Source of the DNA: Terriglobales bacterium
Lineage (GTDB): Bacteria > Acidobacteriota > Terriglobia > Terriglobales > Acidobacteriaceae
NCBI GenBank assembly: GCA_025936825.1
Contig: JAICSO010000011.1
Coordinates: 62,001-126,000 of the forward strand
Length of the DNA stretch: 64,000 nt
Reading direction: 5' to 3'
Of this stretch, positions 42,147-50,960 are shown piece by piece. Position numbers and translations under genes: made by a program. Under the pieces are notes generated by a model. That model made no database searches, was not told where the DNA came from, and saw only the letters and a list, made by a program, of their open reading frames with translations. Position 1 is the first letter of the stretch. Each line of letters starts with the position of its first letter.

Positions 42147-43301
42147 ATGCACGTTGCCGCCGTCATCGCCGGAGCCCTCATCATTATTAGCGTTCTTCTC
42201 GACGCATTCGAGACGATCGTTCTGCCCCGGCGCGTACGCCGCCAGCATTTTCGCATCACCAGTTGGTTTTATCCGCTTACCTGGGTTCCAGTAGCCAAAT
42301 TCGCCAGCCGCGTGAAATCGCCGGCACGACGCGAGACTATCCTCGGCTACTTCGGTCCCCTGTCAATGATCGCCCTGCTCGGAATTTGGGCCTGCGGGCT
42401 CATCGTGGGATTCACGCTAGTTCAGTGGGGCGCCGGAGAACATCTCTCCTCCAACCTCCCGCTGAATTTTGGGGCATTGCTCTATCACAGCGGCGAGACG
42501 TTCTTCACGCTGGGCTATGGCGACATAACCCCTGCCTCGCCGTTTTCAAGACTTCTGTCTGTGATCGAAGCCGGAATGGGCTTCGCATTTTTAGGCGTGG
42601 TGATCGGATATTTGCCGACGATCTACGGCGCGTTCTCGCGGCGCGAGATTGAGATATCTCTCCTGGACGCACGCGCCGGCTCTCCCCCAAGTGCAGCCGA
42701 ACTTTTGTCGCGATCCGTGAATAGCCTCGATCAGGGCACGCTCGACCGCCTATTCGAATCATGGGAACGATGGGCAGCAGAAGTCCTGGAAAGTCATCTT
42801 TCTTATCCGGTATTGAGCTTCTATCGTTCTCAGCACAGCAACCAATCTTGGCTTGGCGCGCTGACGGTCATCCTCGACGCGACTTCGCTGGTGATCACTG
42901 GCATTGACGATATGAGAAATGAGCAGGCGCTTCGTACCTTCAAGATGGCGCGCCATGCGTTAGTGGATCTGGCGCAGGTTGTGAATGCTCACTACGATCC
43001 GAATGTTTCTGACCGCCTGAGTGCCGCCGACGTCAGCGAGATCCGCGGACAGTTGGCGCAGAAGGGCCTGAAGCTCCGCGAAGGCGTCGAAGCCGATCAG
43101 AAACTTGCCCAGTTGCGCTCCCTGTACGAACCATATGCGCAGGCTATCGCGCGCAACCTATTTATTCAGCTGCCGCCGTGGATTCGCCACGACACCATTC
43201 GCGACAACTGGCGCGGCGGTCCTTGGGACCGAATCATTCAGGCGCAAGCCCTGGGTCGCATTGGATCCGCTCAACGCGGCGGAGTGGACGAGCATTTCTA
43301 A
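42147..43301 (+). CDS. Two-transmembrane-type potassium channel
   Basis: The start is ATG 42147 (MHVAAVIAGALIIISVLLDAF); the frame is open from 42045. The 384-residue protein has a first membrane helix near 1-20, another near 65-85, a pore helix with the selectivity filter FTLGYGDITPASP near 125 (TxGYGD), and a following helix (GMGFAFLGVVIGYLPTIYG). The C-terminal 220 residues are cytoplasmic, helical and without a recognised regulatory domain such as RCK. It should conduct potassium across the inner membrane. Flanking genes give no hint of its control. Confidence 0.88.
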   Translation: MHVAAVIAGALIIISVLLDAFETIVLPRRVRRQHFRITSWFYPLTWVPVAKFASRVKSPARRETILGYFGPLSMIALLGIWACGLIVGFTLVQWGAGEHLSSNLPLNFGALLYHSGETFFTLGYGDITPASPFSRLLSVIEAGMGFAFLGVVIGYLPTIYGAFSRREIEISLLDARAGSPPSAAELLSRSVNSLDQGTLDRLFESWERWAAEVLESHLSYPVLSFYRSQHSNQSWLGALTVILDATSLVITGIDDMRNEQALRTFKMARHALVDLAQVVNAHYDPNVSDRLSAADVSEIRGQLAQKGLKLREGVEADQKLAQLRSLYEPYAQAIARNLFIQLPPWIRHDTIRDNWRGGPWDRIIQAQALGRIGSAQRGGVDEHF

Positions 43302-43307
43302 ACGGGG

Positions 43308-43724
43308 CTACACCCGCGCAACAATGCGATGTTCGCAGGTTGCCGCGTGGCACTTGCGGTGGCGCGCGACCCAGCTGTATCCCGCGTGCATGAGGCGCAT
43401 GAAGCCGGGAATTCGTGACATCCAAGTCAGCGGACGTGCCCACCAGAATTCACGTGAGAGCGCGACCAGGGCGTTCGCACCCGAATAAGTTGCGCCGTTG
43501 GGCGCGAGATAACGCACCGCGAGCAGCAATTGGTCCGGAGGCATGCCGAGCAGGCTGATCACCCGTGGATCTTGCAACGGTGCGACCCCCAATCGCCGCC
43601 GCCGCATAGGTTTTGCTACGAATCGAGCGATGCGAGTGCAGAAATCACACTCGGCATCGTAAAAGAGCCAGCCGCGAGCGTGGCGTCCTTTGCAGTCCGT
43701 CATTTCCGATGCGAGGGAAATCAT
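43308..43724 (-). CDS. DCC-family (DUF393) thiol-disulfide oxidoreductase-like protein
   Basis: This 138-residue protein has the family's defining start WLFYDAECDFCTRIARFV, with the D-x-x-C-x-x-C motif, then PLQDPRVISLLG and YSGANALVALSR. The C-terminal part (PGFMRLMHAGYSWVARHR) is also typical. Family members are small thioredoxin-fold-like proteins of unknown substrate. An in-frame ATG at 43703 would give a protein seven residues shorter. It is followed by the GbsR-type gene's end in tandem on the same strand, 18 bases apart, and may share its control. Confidence 0.85.
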   Translation of the reverse strand: MISLASEMTDCKGRHARGWLFYDAECDFCTRIARFVAKPMRRRRLGVAPLQDPRVISLLGMPPDQLLLAVRYLAPNGATYSGANALVALSREFWWARPLTWMSRIPGFMRLMHAGYSWVARHRKCHAATCEHRIVARV

Positions 43725-43742
43725 GATTCCCGTCCTGAGCTT

Positions 43743-44330
43743 TCAATCCACGAATGAGGGTGCCCCAAGTTTCGCGTTTTTCGAAACCTGGGAAGGAGTC
43801 TTCTTTGATCCAGCGAAGAGAGACTTGATCTTCCCTCGCAACCGAGCCATGCCTTTCAGCGCAGGAGCAGGCAGGTGCACCACCTCGTCGAACAGTGACG
43901 AGGTAATGGTGAGAAACTCAAGCATCTCTTCGAGTCGTTCGCGCGTGTAAGCGCTGCCTGCACCCGCGCCCTTCAAATCGTCCACGCACTCGTGCAATAC
44001 GTGCAGGGTAGGATCGATCTCCCGCCGCTTGCGTTCTTGCGAGACGATACGGAACATTTCCCAGACATTCTTCAGCGACTCGAAGTGGTCGCGCCGGTCA
44101 CCGAGTACGTGCACCACGCGAACCACGCCCCAGCCCTGGAGTTCACGAAGGCTGGTGCTGACATTTGAGCGCGCCACCGACAGCGTGGTTGCTATTTCTT
44201 CGGCATGCAGTGGCTTGGAAGAGAGAAAGAGCAGGGCGTGGACCTGGGCCACGGTGCGATTGATGCCCCAGCGAGTGCCCATTTCTCCCCAGTGCAGGAC
44301 GAACTTCTGTTCGACAGGCGAGAGCGCCAT
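43743..44330 (-). CDS. GbsR/MarR-type transcriptional repressor
   Basis: The 195-residue protein has a winged helix-turn-helix near 25-90, with HAEEIATTLSVARSNVSTSLRELQGWGVVRVVHVLGDRRDHFES. This is the GbsR pattern, including the DRRDHFE turn. The C-terminal half is helical and probably dimerises or senses a ligand. A perfect palindrome lies directly before the ATG and overlaps the likely -10 element, so self-repression is likely. The DCC-family gene follows on the same strand, and a methyltransferase gene is divergent. Confidence 0.88.
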   Translation of the reverse strand: MALSPVEQKFVLHWGEMGTRWGINRTVAQVHALLFLSSKPLHAEEIATTLSVARSNVSTSLRELQGWGVVRVVHVLGDRRDHFESLKNVWEMFRIVSQERKRREIDPTLHVLHECVDDLKGAGAGSAYTRERLEEMLEFLTITSSLFDEVVHLPAPALKGMARLRGKIKSLFAGSKKTPSQVSKNAKLGAPSFVD

Positions 44331-44366
44331 ATTCAGTAATTTCTGTACATACAGAAATTACTGAAT
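44331..44366. promoter_or_regulatory. Perfect palindromic operator of the GbsR-type repressor
   Basis: ATTCAGTAATTTCTGT (44331-44346) is the exact reverse complement of 44351-44366, with ACAT between. The 36-base site touches the repressor's start codon and covers the proposed -10 element. It also lies 54 bases before the divergent methyltransferase, so it could control both. Confidence 0.8.
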
Positions 44367-44383
44367 TAAGCTGTATTTGTCAA
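44355..44383 (-). promoter_or_regulatory. Promoter of the GbsR-type repressor gene
   Basis: On the minus strand TTGACA (44383-44378) and TAATTT (44360-44355) are 17 bases apart. The -10 is weak but lies in the right arm of the operator. The leader would be about 18 bases. Confidence 0.45.
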
Positions 44384-44419
44384 GCCGTAACAGCGGGTTA
44401 CGAAGGGGACCGCTAAGTT

Positions 44420-45379
44420 ATGCGAGAAGACAGCCTTTCGCGACAGAGGTTCGCACAGATACAACAGTTGTTACCTGCCACAAACAAGGACGAAGTCTTA
44501 AATGCGCCACCGATGGCTAATGCTGCGCGGCCTATTGGTCTGGAGCAGTACTACAGCGAGGCAGGCCCAGATTATGTAGCCTGGAGCCCCGAATTCAACA
44601 TGCACTTCGGCTATTACCGGGCCGGCGCCAATCCGTTGAATCGCGAAGCCATGCTGGAGCAAATGAATGCAGAGGTGCTTGCCCGGCTTCAGGTGGACGG
44701 GATAACCGAGCCGCGACTCCTGGACTTAGGCTGCGGACTCGGCGCAACTCTGCGCAGCTTCGCGCGTCGTCTGCCGCATTCCGAGTTGTTGGGAGTGACG
44801 CGGGTTCCGTGGCAAGTCGAGCAGGCACGTGCGCTGAATGCGTCAGCCGGGTACCGCGATCGCATTGGCGTTATTGAGGCGGACTACGAAAACACGCCTT
44901 TGGCGTCCTCCAGCTTCGACGGCGTCTATGCGCTGGAGAGCAGTTGCTACGCGCAAGGTAGCGACAAGCGCAGGCTGCTAGAGGAAGCGCACCGACTGCT
45001 GAGGCCCGGTGGACGCCTTGTTGTGGTTGACGGCTTTCTTCGTGGCCGTTTCGTTAGTAGAGCGCAGCAGCGTATCTACCGCAAAGTGTGCGCATGCTGG
45101 GTGGTCGAAGATTTCGCCGAACGACAAGCGTTCGTGCGGCGCCTGGAAAAGCTCGGCTTCAGGGAAATCACAGTTGAGCACCTGCAGATGCGAGTGGCGC
45201 CTTCCGTCATGCACGTCCCATGGGTCAGTTTGAAATTCTTGCTGACCGATGTTGTCTTCGGCACCCGGCCGATGACGCGCGCACGCTGGAACAATGTGCT
45301 GGCGCCGTTGCTATTGCCGCTAGTGAGCGCCCCGCTCGGTCCCCTGACTTATTGCATGATCACTGCGATGAAGAGGTAG
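44420..45379 (+). CDS. SAM-dependent methyltransferase (tocopherol/sterol methyltransferase-like)
   Basis: This 319-residue protein has motif I LLDLGCGLGATLRSFARRLP near 98, then GVTRVPWQVEQARAL, IEADYENTPLASSSFDGVYALESSCYA and LLRPGGRLVVVDGFL. The segment YYSEAGPDYVAWSPEFNMHFGYY before motif I is typical of gamma-tocopherol and related small-molecule C-methyltransferases. A shorter start at 44513 is possible. The substrate is unknown. It is divergent from the GbsR-type repressor and may be controlled by the palindrome at 44331. Confidence 0.85.
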   Translation: MREDSLSRQRFAQIQQLLPATNKDEVLNAPPMANAARPIGLEQYYSEAGPDYVAWSPEFNMHFGYYRAGANPLNREAMLEQMNAEVLARLQVDGITEPRLLDLGCGLGATLRSFARRLPHSELLGVTRVPWQVEQARALNASAGYRDRIGVIEADYENTPLASSSFDGVYALESSCYAQGSDKRRLLEEAHRLLRPGGRLVVVDGFLRGRFVSRAQQRIYRKVCACWVVEDFAERQAFVRRLEKLGFREITVEHLQMRVAPSVMHVPWVSLKFLLTDVVFGTRPMTRARWNNVLAPLLLPLVSAPLGPLTYCMITAMKR

Positions 45380-45413
45380 TTTCCCGGCGTGAATGTTGCA
45401 ACTTCGAGACTGC

Positions 45414-45444
45414 CAAGGGCGGACAAACGTATGACCCGCCCTTG
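45414..45444. terminator. Possible terminator hairpin between convergent genes
   Basis: CAAGGGCGG (45414-45422) and CCGCCCTTG (45436-45444) form a perfect 9-bp stem with a 13-base loop. No strong T run follows. It lies between the methyltransferase and the hypothetical gene that ends at 45463. Confidence 0.45.
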
Positions 45445-45462
45445 CCTGATTTGCAACTAGCC

Positions 45463-46335
45463 TTACTGCAACAATGCACGCGCCTGTGAGAGCTTGTCTG
45501 CGAGGTCTTGTTTTTGCTCCAGGACCCGCTTCGGATTGGGAATCAGATTCGCTAATTCCGGAGGGGCGCTGCCGATAGCGTCAGTCAGCGTTGGAAGTTT
45601 CGATTGGTCTTTGAGGAACGCGCTGTAGGAACCAACAATGCGGTCCAGGGCGGCGGAAGTCCTTGGGTCAGCAGCACTGTGCGTACGCAATGCTTCCAAA
45701 TCCCTCCTTGCGGCACTAGCCCAGTCGAGACCGTCGCCCAACGCTGAGACCGCATTCTGCAACTCCGATCTCTGTGACGTAGAAAGCGTTCCCATGCGGA
45801 GACCATCAGCGGTCGCTATGAGATGTGTCACGAGCAGGTCTTTCGCAACCAGCGTTGCAAAGAGCGAACCGCCATTGGCCACATCGTGCGAGAAACGCAA
45901 GCCAGCCGCAAGTGCGCGAACCGCACCGTCCTTATCGCCGGAGTGATAGAGATTCATCACATAAAGGATGTTCAACCGTCCGAGCACCAATGCCCTCCGC
46001 GCATAATCGACTGGAACGCTGTCTCCAAGCCCGTAGTCTAGTCCCCAATCACAGGTTGGCAGGGATGTTCCACGCGCCATGACTTGAAGCGCTAAGGTGT
46101 TTTTCTGGACCAACTCCTTGTATTTCGACATGTCAAACGGACCCATCGTTTCCAAGGCTGTGTTCAGTTCCTTTGCGTCCTGGTCAGACATGCCGGAATC
46201 TTGGATTTGTGAGAACGCAGCCCAGTAGCGCAAAGCTGCATTGTCACCGGGCGATGCAGGCCGCTGAGCAAATGCAGACCCGAGCGCCAAGAGCACCGCA
46301 AAGACGATTGGTGTGGTGTTTTTAATGGATTTCAT
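45463..46335 (-). CDS. Hypothetical secreted helical protein
   Basis: The start is ATG 46335, preceded by GAAGGAG; the frame is open much further upstream but overlaps the anti-sigma-like gene. The 290-residue product has a signal peptide (IVFAVLLALGSAFAQ) and then a helical body of no recognised family (for example ALVLGRLNILYVMNLYHSGDKDGAVRALAAGLRF). It overlaps the preceding gene by 4 bases, so it is the third gene of an ECF sigma factor operon. It is probably periplasmic; no function can be assigned. Confidence 0.75.
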   Translation of the reverse strand: MKSIKNTTPIVFAVLLALGSAFAQRPASPGDNAALRYWAAFSQIQDSGMSDQDAKELNTALETMGPFDMSKYKELVQKNTLALQVMARGTSLPTCDWGLDYGLGDSVPVDYARRALVLGRLNILYVMNLYHSGDKDGAVRALAAGLRFSHDVANGGSLFATLVAKDLLVTHLIATADGLRMGTLSTSQRSELQNAVSALGDGLDWASAARRDLEALRTHSAADPRTSAALDRIVGSYSAFLKDQSKLPTLTDAIGSAPPELANLIPNPKRVLEQKQDLADKLSQARALLQ

Positions 46336-46727
46336 AGTTTGATTTTCTCCTTCGAAAGCACTGCCACGGCGCTTTGTTGATCCTTGGGAACGGTTGAACC
46401 GCGGGCATGGAAGGCCATCTCGTCGAGCGCCGACTTGTAAGACGGTGCTGTGGCAAGCAGGGAGTTGGCGTCGCGCATCGTCAGCGGGCGCACCGGCGAG
46501 GTCAAGCCGACCCGTTGCGGATTGCCAGGCTGCCTGGGAACTCGGCTCGGGATTACGCGAAAGCCAATTACGCCCAGGATGATCACAGCCGCAGCGCTGG
46601 CGCTCCATAACCCGAATACCCAATAGCGCCGCGCACGTTGCGGCGTGCTTATGGGCAACGCATCGGGAAGAAGCGGGCGAAATTGCTTCAAATAGTGTTC
46701 GAATCGCTCATCATCTGGGATCGGCAC
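46332..46727 (-). CDS. Small membrane protein, possible anti-sigma factor
   Basis: The 131-residue protein starts at GTG 46727 with AGGAG upstream, overlapping the end of the sigma factor gene. A short charged N-terminus (DDERFEHYLKQFRPLLPD) is followed by one membrane helix (YWVFGLWSASAAAVIILGVIGF) near 35-55 and an external part. This layout, next to an ECF sigma factor, is that of many membrane anti-sigma factors, but no zinc-binding His/Cys motif is present. The role is therefore tentative. Confidence 0.65.
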   Translation of the reverse strand: MPIPDDERFEHYLKQFRPLLPDALPISTPQRARRYWVFGLWSASAAAVIILGVIGFRVIPSRVPRQPGNPQRVGLTSPVRPLTMRDANSLLATAPSYKSALDEMAFHARGSTVPKDQQSAVAVLSKEKIKL

Positions 46728-47232
46728 ACGAATTCTCCTTTGCTGACATTTCGTCCCTCAACTTCCCTAACGCGTATCGGTATCGCGAAGCTGCTGTGTT
46801 CGAATTGATGCTCAGGAGATCCGCAATTTGCGCAAACGTGAGGTCGCCCCATATGTGCAGGACAACGATCTCCCGCTGGTCATCCGGTAGAGCCGCGAGT
46901 GCCCGCCGCAAATTCCGCTCTCCCGCGATGTCTCTATGGGGAGGACTAAACCAGGCTGCGTCCATTTCAAGCGGTTCATGGCGGTCCTGGAACTTGCGTT
47001 CATTTAGAACTGCATTTCGCGTACACGCAAAAAGGTAAGCTTTCTTGTCTTGCGCTCGGCTGAGATCGCCGTTCGCAATCAATTTCAAGAACACCTGGTG
47101 GACCGCATCTTGAGCGCGGCTTCGTTCGCCCGTGATCGTCGATGCGAACAGCACGAGTGCCGCCCCGTGCTGGCGGTAGAGGAACTCGATGTCCCCGCGA
47201 CTCCCCTCAGTTCGGTCCATGTTAGAGGTCAC
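46711..47232 (-). CDS. ECF-type RNA polymerase sigma factor
   Basis: The 173-residue protein starts at GTG 47232 or ATG 47220. Region 2 is seen in IEFLYRQHGAALVLFASTITGERSRAQDAVHQVFLKL and KAYLFACTRNAVLNERK. Region 4 is seen in LAALPDDQREIVVLHIWGDLTFAQIADLLSINSNTAASRYRYALGKLR, a clear helix-turn-helix. It is co-transcribed with a membrane protein and a secreted protein, the usual pattern for envelope-sensing ECF systems. Its promoter motif was not identified. Confidence 0.92.
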   Translation of the reverse strand: MTSNMDRTEGSRGDIEFLYRQHGAALVLFASTITGERSRAQDAVHQVFLKLIANGDLSRAQDKKAYLFACTRNAVLNERKFQDRHEPLEMDAAWFSPPHRDIAGERNLRRALAALPDDQREIVVLHIWGDLTFAQIADLLSINSNTAASRYRYALGKLRDEMSAKENSCADPR

Positions 47233-47477
47233 AATGGTAAGACAACCGAGCCAGCAGAATTTGTCTAGAACAGACGCAGGGCAGGAAGTTTAATTTCTAG
47301 AAAAGGCACTTTTGTTGAAGAAGTGGGGTCTGAGGAAGGCAAGCCGCGCAGAAAAGGCGCACCTTGTCGGGCACAGGAAGCGAGCTGTGCTCCGAAAATA
47401 AGGTGCATAGGTCCTTCGCTGCGCTCAGGATGACAGTCCCGCTTTCCTGAAGGCTGATCGCTGAGAGCTGACAGCTG

Positions 47478-48479
47478 CTACTGATTTTTGAGCCGCTGTC
47501 TCGCAGTCAGGCGGTTGAGTACGAATTCCTGCACCAGCGTGCTCAGCATCCGCTCCCCTGTCGTGATGGCGAAGTTCTGAAAAATCAGGTTCGCGCCGCG
47601 GTCTGACTGCGGGTAATACAGATTGGACAGAGCCGCCGATCCCAGGTCGCCGCCCACACTAGAGTAGTTCGGCTGCAACTTGCCATTGTCTCCTCGGCAG
47701 ATGAAGGGGTATGAGATGGCGTGAAGAACACGCGACTTCGTGGTGCCCGTCCCTTGATAGTAATAGCGCGGGTCCTGACGCAGCAGCGAGGGCAGGATCG
47801 CGCCGCCGATCATGATGTCGGAAAAGCCATCCGCTGCCGCCGCACCAACGCGCTCGCCGTATCCATTCCATCCCTGAACGTAGTTCGGCCGATCGCCTGC
47901 CTGGTTGATAGCTGCAAAGGCGCCCACTCCGGCAACCGTGAAAGGATCGGTAGAGGTTTTGAGAGCCAACCGGAACTTCAACTTCGCCGTCAACGGAGCC
48001 GGGTTGGGACTGTATACGACGTAGAAATTGGGGATGATTCCGAAGACGCGCTGCTTCTCCTCCTGCTTCACCTCTTCGAACGCGATTTCGTCCGGGCGGT
48101 AGGCCACATTCACCGTGGTTGCTACTTGTGAAACGCGGAGTTTGCAGTCGGAAACAATCATGTATTGGCCGGCGGTGAGCGCCAGGTCAGGAGAACTCCA
48201 GTCGGAGAAGTCCGCTGCAGTGATTATGAGGTGATACGTCCCGGGCGGAAGCTGCTTGAAGTCGAAGAAGCCGTTGTCATCGGAAGCCAGCTTCAATGGC
48301 TGAGCGAGTTCCGGTCCCCGGAGTACGACGGTGGCGCCGGAAAGGGTGTCGCCGTTGACGTCCATTACGGTGCCGGTGATGTGGGCGCTTGCCGGTGCTG
48401 CGAGGAAATTGTCCTGCGCAATGCAAGTCACAGAGAACAAAAGCACGACTGACGAGACAAGAATCCTTAGGGTTCTCAA
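47478..48479 (-). CDS. CarboxypepD_reg-like exported protein
   Basis: The start is uncertain. TTG 48479, preceded by GGAG, puts the signal peptide (LRILVSSVVLLFSVTCIAQ) at the N-terminus; a further in-frame TTG start at 48554 exists. The first domain is a carboxypeptidase-regulatory-like fold (ITGTVMDVNGDTLSGATVVLRGPEL, DDNGFFDFKQLPPGTYHLIITAADF). The remaining 200 residues are of a type common in acidobacteria, with ARG-poor, Gly/Tyr-rich segments such as GGAILPSLLRQDPRYYYQGTGT. It is probably an outer-membrane or periplasmic protein of unknown function. Confidence 0.75.
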   Translation of the reverse strand: MRTLRILVSSVVLLFSVTCIAQDNFLAAPASAHITGTVMDVNGDTLSGATVVLRGPELAQPLKLASDDNGFFDFKQLPPGTYHLIITAADFSDWSSPDLALTAGQYMIVSDCKLRVSQVATTVNVAYRPDEIAFEEVKQEEKQRVFGIIPNFYVVYSPNPAPLTAKLKFRLALKTSTDPFTVAGVGAFAAINQAGDRPNYVQGWNGYGERVGAAAADGFSDIMIGGAILPSLLRQDPRYYYQGTGTTKSRVLHAISYPFICRGDNGKLQPNYSSVGGDLGSAALSNLYYPQSDRGANLIFQNFAITTGERMLSTLVQEFVLNRLTARQRLKNQ

Positions 48480-48604
48480 AACTAGAGGCTCCAATTGCGA
48501 AAGTAGTTGAATTTTAGGGGCTGAACTCCGGCACCCCAAGTTCCGGAAGTTCAATAGGCGGCCAGGACTTCGATTACGTCAGTAAGTGGCAGAGATTGCA
48601 AGAC

Positions 48605-49156
48605 TTACTCGTGGTGCGCGAATCCTTTGCGGCGCTGTTCGCTGTAGCGATGGAGGGCATCGCTAATAATCGGATAGGCTTCCACCGCTGGCCGGATCTC
48701 ATTAACCTCAACCGCCTTTCCTTCCAGCAGCTTGTAGTCCTGAAAGAAGCGGCGGAGCATTAGCAGACGGTGCGGCGGCATTTCTTTGGCTTCCTGGTAA
48801 CTGTTGAATTCAGGGTCTTTAGTGGCGACCGCGATGATCTTGTGGTCCTTCTTGCCGGAGTCAATCATGGTCATCAGTCCAATTGCGCGAGCATAAATCA
48901 TGGTGAGCGGAACCACAGTTTCCTGGCATAGCACAAGAACATCAAGCGGGTCGTCGTCTTCGGCAAGGGTCTGAGGAATAAAGCCGTAGTTTGCGGGATA
49001 GTAAACGGCGGAGTAGAGAACGCGATCCAGTTTAATCAGGCCGCTGGTCTTGTCCAGTTCATACTTCACGCTTGAGCCAAACGGAATTTCCACGATGGCG
49101 TTGAATTCGTGCGGAAGTTTCCCTCCGGGTGTGACGTCGTGCCAGGGATGAATCAT
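48605..49156 (-). CDS. ppa: Inorganic pyrophosphatase
   Basis: The 183-residue protein is a soluble family I pyrophosphatase. It shows the substrate-site residues in [41 protein letters not shown] (the D-D-D-P-x-D-V signature) and later [16 protein letters not shown] and [14 protein letters not shown]. It cleaves pyrophosphate released by polymerisations, including nucleotide-sugar synthesis. It is slightly longer than E. coli Ppa. It is divergent from the signalling genes starting at 49306. Confidence 0.95.
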   Translation of the reverse strand: MIHPWHDVTPGGKLPHEFNAIVEIPFGSSVKYELDKTSGLIKLDRVLYSAVYYPANYGFIPQTLAEDDDPLDVLVLCQETVVPLTMIYARAIGLMTMIDSGKKDHKIIAVATKDPEFNSYQEAKEMPPHRLLMLRRFFQDYKLLEGKAVEVNEIRPAVEAYPIISDALHRYSEQRRKGFAHHE

Positions 49157-49305
49157 AAGATTTCATTGTAGCGGACTGAGATTGCTTGCCGTATCGCTAG
49201 GCACCGGCGCGAGCCCGGTACCTAAGTTTTCACTTAACGTCTCCACCTGCACTGATTCCGTGAGTTTTCTCTCAAGATTGTTTTTCGACGACCGATGACA
49301 TAGGT

Positions 49306-50520
49306 ATGCTTCCCGCTCCTTCGCTCGCACCGGCAACAGCGCAGCGGCCCATCCCCGACGGACGTGCTGGTCAGAATTGGTCTCGCACAAACCCGCGACA
49401 AGAGCCGCAACAACTGCGCGTATTGTTCGTAGAAGATCAACCGGCGGACGTCGAACTTGCCCGACGCGCATTGCGAGAGCACGGCTTTGATGTTCAAGGT
49501 TGTGCGGTGCAGGACCCGGAGCAATTCCTGAATGAGATTCGCAAAGGCGTCTACGACATAGTTCTAGCGGACTACAACCTGCCGCAATGGAATGGTATGG
49601 AAGCAGTATGGCTGTTGCGCCGTGAAGGGCTGGATATTCCGGTAATTCTGGTGACTGGAGCGTTGGGGGAAGCAAGAGCGGTGGAGTGTCTGAAAGATGG
49701 AGCTGCGGATTATCTGCTTAAAGAGCATCTCACCCGCCTGCCGGAATCGATCCGTCAAGCTTTGCGGGAAAAAAAGTTGCGCGAGGATAACAAGCGCTCG
49801 CAAGAAGAGCTGGCACGTTCGAATCGCGAACTCGAGCAATTTGCCTACGTCGCCTCCCACGACCTCCAGGAACCGTTGCGCATGATTGCCAGCTATACGC
49901 AGCTGATCGCAGACCGTTACCGCGGCAAACTCGATGACAAAGCTGATCGGTATATTCACTATGCCGTCGATGGCGCTACTCGCATGCAGGCTCTGATTGA
50001 TGACCTGCTTACGTTCTCGCGCGTAGGACGCCAGGGTTTAGCGCTGCAAAACTCCGACTGTAATGAGGCAATCGAAATTGCCTGCAAAAACCTCGAAAAC
50101 GCGATTCGCGAAACCGGAGCTCAAGTCGAACATGATCGTCTTCCCGTGATCGTGGCTGATGGCCGTCTGCTGGTGCAGCTCTTTCAAAACCTCATCAGCA
50201 ATTCCATTAAGTTTCGCGGCACCGAAGCTCCTCACATCCAGATTTCTGCGGAAAAGCAGAAACGGGAATGGATTTTTGCGGTGACTGACAACGGAATCGG
50301 TATTGCACCCGAGCACGCACAAAGCATTTTCGGCATCTTTAAACGCCTGCACACGCATGACGAGTACCCCGGCAGCGGAATTGGTTTGTCCATCTGCAAG
50401 AAAATTGTGGAACATCATGGGGGGAGAATCTGGGTGGAATCTGCACCTGGTCGAGGTGCAACCTTCATGTTTGTTTTGCCAAGCCTGCTGGCAAAGCATA
50501 AGCAGGAGAAAATTCCGTGA
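49306..50520 (+). CDS. Receiver-histidine kinase protein
   Basis: This 404-residue protein has a receiver domain at about 37-160 (LRVLFVEDQPADVELARRAL, IVLADYNLPQWNG, AADYLLKEHL) followed by a kinase core. HisKA has the phospho-His in QFAYVASHDLQEPLRMIASY near 185, and the ATP domain has VQLFQNLISNSIKF, VTDNGIGIAPEHAQ and GSGIGLSICKKIVEHHGG. The first 35 residues are Pro/Arg-rich with no sensor. It resembles kinases whose partners are Rcp1-type regulators. Its GTGA overlaps such a gene, 50517. Confidence 0.92.
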   Translation: MLPAPSLAPATAQRPIPDGRAGQNWSRTNPRQEPQQLRVLFVEDQPADVELARRALREHGFDVQGCAVQDPEQFLNEIRKGVYDIVLADYNLPQWNGMEAVWLLRREGLDIPVILVTGALGEARAVECLKDGAADYLLKEHLTRLPESIRQALREKKLREDNKRSQEELARSNRELEQFAYVASHDLQEPLRMIASYTQLIADRYRGKLDDKADRYIHYAVDGATRMQALIDDLLTFSRVGRQGLALQNSDCNEAIEIACKNLENAIRETGAQVEHDRLPVIVADGRLLVQLFQNLISNSIKFRGTEAPHIQISAEKQKREWIFAVTDNGIGIAPEHAQSIFGIFKRLHTHDEYPGSGIGLSICKKIVEHHGGRIWVESAPGRGATFMFVLPSLLAKHKQEKIP

Positions 50521-50960
50521 CTCCCGATTGTGTTGACATTCTAATGGTCGACGACAATCCTGCCGACGTCGACTTGGCCCGGGAAGCGCTGGACGAAACG
50601 CATCGTCCTTATCGTCTTCAATCGGTATCGGACGGAGAAGAAGCGCTTTCGTTCCTCACCCATAAAGGTGCATACACGCAAGCTGTGACTCCCGATCTGC
50701 TTTTCCTGGATCTCAACTTGCCGCGCAAGGATGGACGACACGTGTTGGCAGAAATGAAACGAGATCCGCAGCTCGCGAAAATTCCGGTGGTGGTCTTCAC
50801 GACTTCGCGCGCGTTTTCCGATGTGGTCAGCAGCTACGAGTTGGGTGCCAATTGCTATGTGCGAAAGCCGGGAACATTGCCGGAGTTCCTGGCCACAGTC
50901 CGCGAGGTTTCCGACTTCTGGCTGAGGCACGCGATTCTGCCGCGAAAGGAGAACTCATGA
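50517..50960 (+). CDS. Rcp1-like single-domain response regulator
   Basis: The 147-residue protein starts at GTG 50517, overlapping the kinase stop. It is a stand-alone receiver: ILMVDDNPADVDLAREALDE, LLFLDLNLPRKDGRHVLAEM (phospho-Asp near 65) and VVFTTSRAFSDV...NCYVRKPGTLPEF. The Rcp1 features are the L-N-L-P-R-K-D-G loop and the long C-terminal helix. It is a likely phosphotransfer partner of the kinase at 49306. It overlaps the next gene by 4 bases. Confidence 0.92.
   Translation: MTPDCVDILMVDDNPADVDLAREALDETHRPYRLQSVSDGEEALSFLTHKGAYTQAVTPDLLFLDLNLPRKDGRHVLAEMKRDPQLAKIPVVVFTTSRAFSDVVSSYELGANCYVRKPGTLPEFLATVREVSDFWLRHAILPRKENS

Noticed and set aside
47400-47477. Repeat-like CTTCGCTGCGCTCAGGATGA and GCTGA-rich stretch as a mobile element
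   Set aside because: No inverted ends, duplication or transposase is visible; it is only a short repetitive intergenic fragment.
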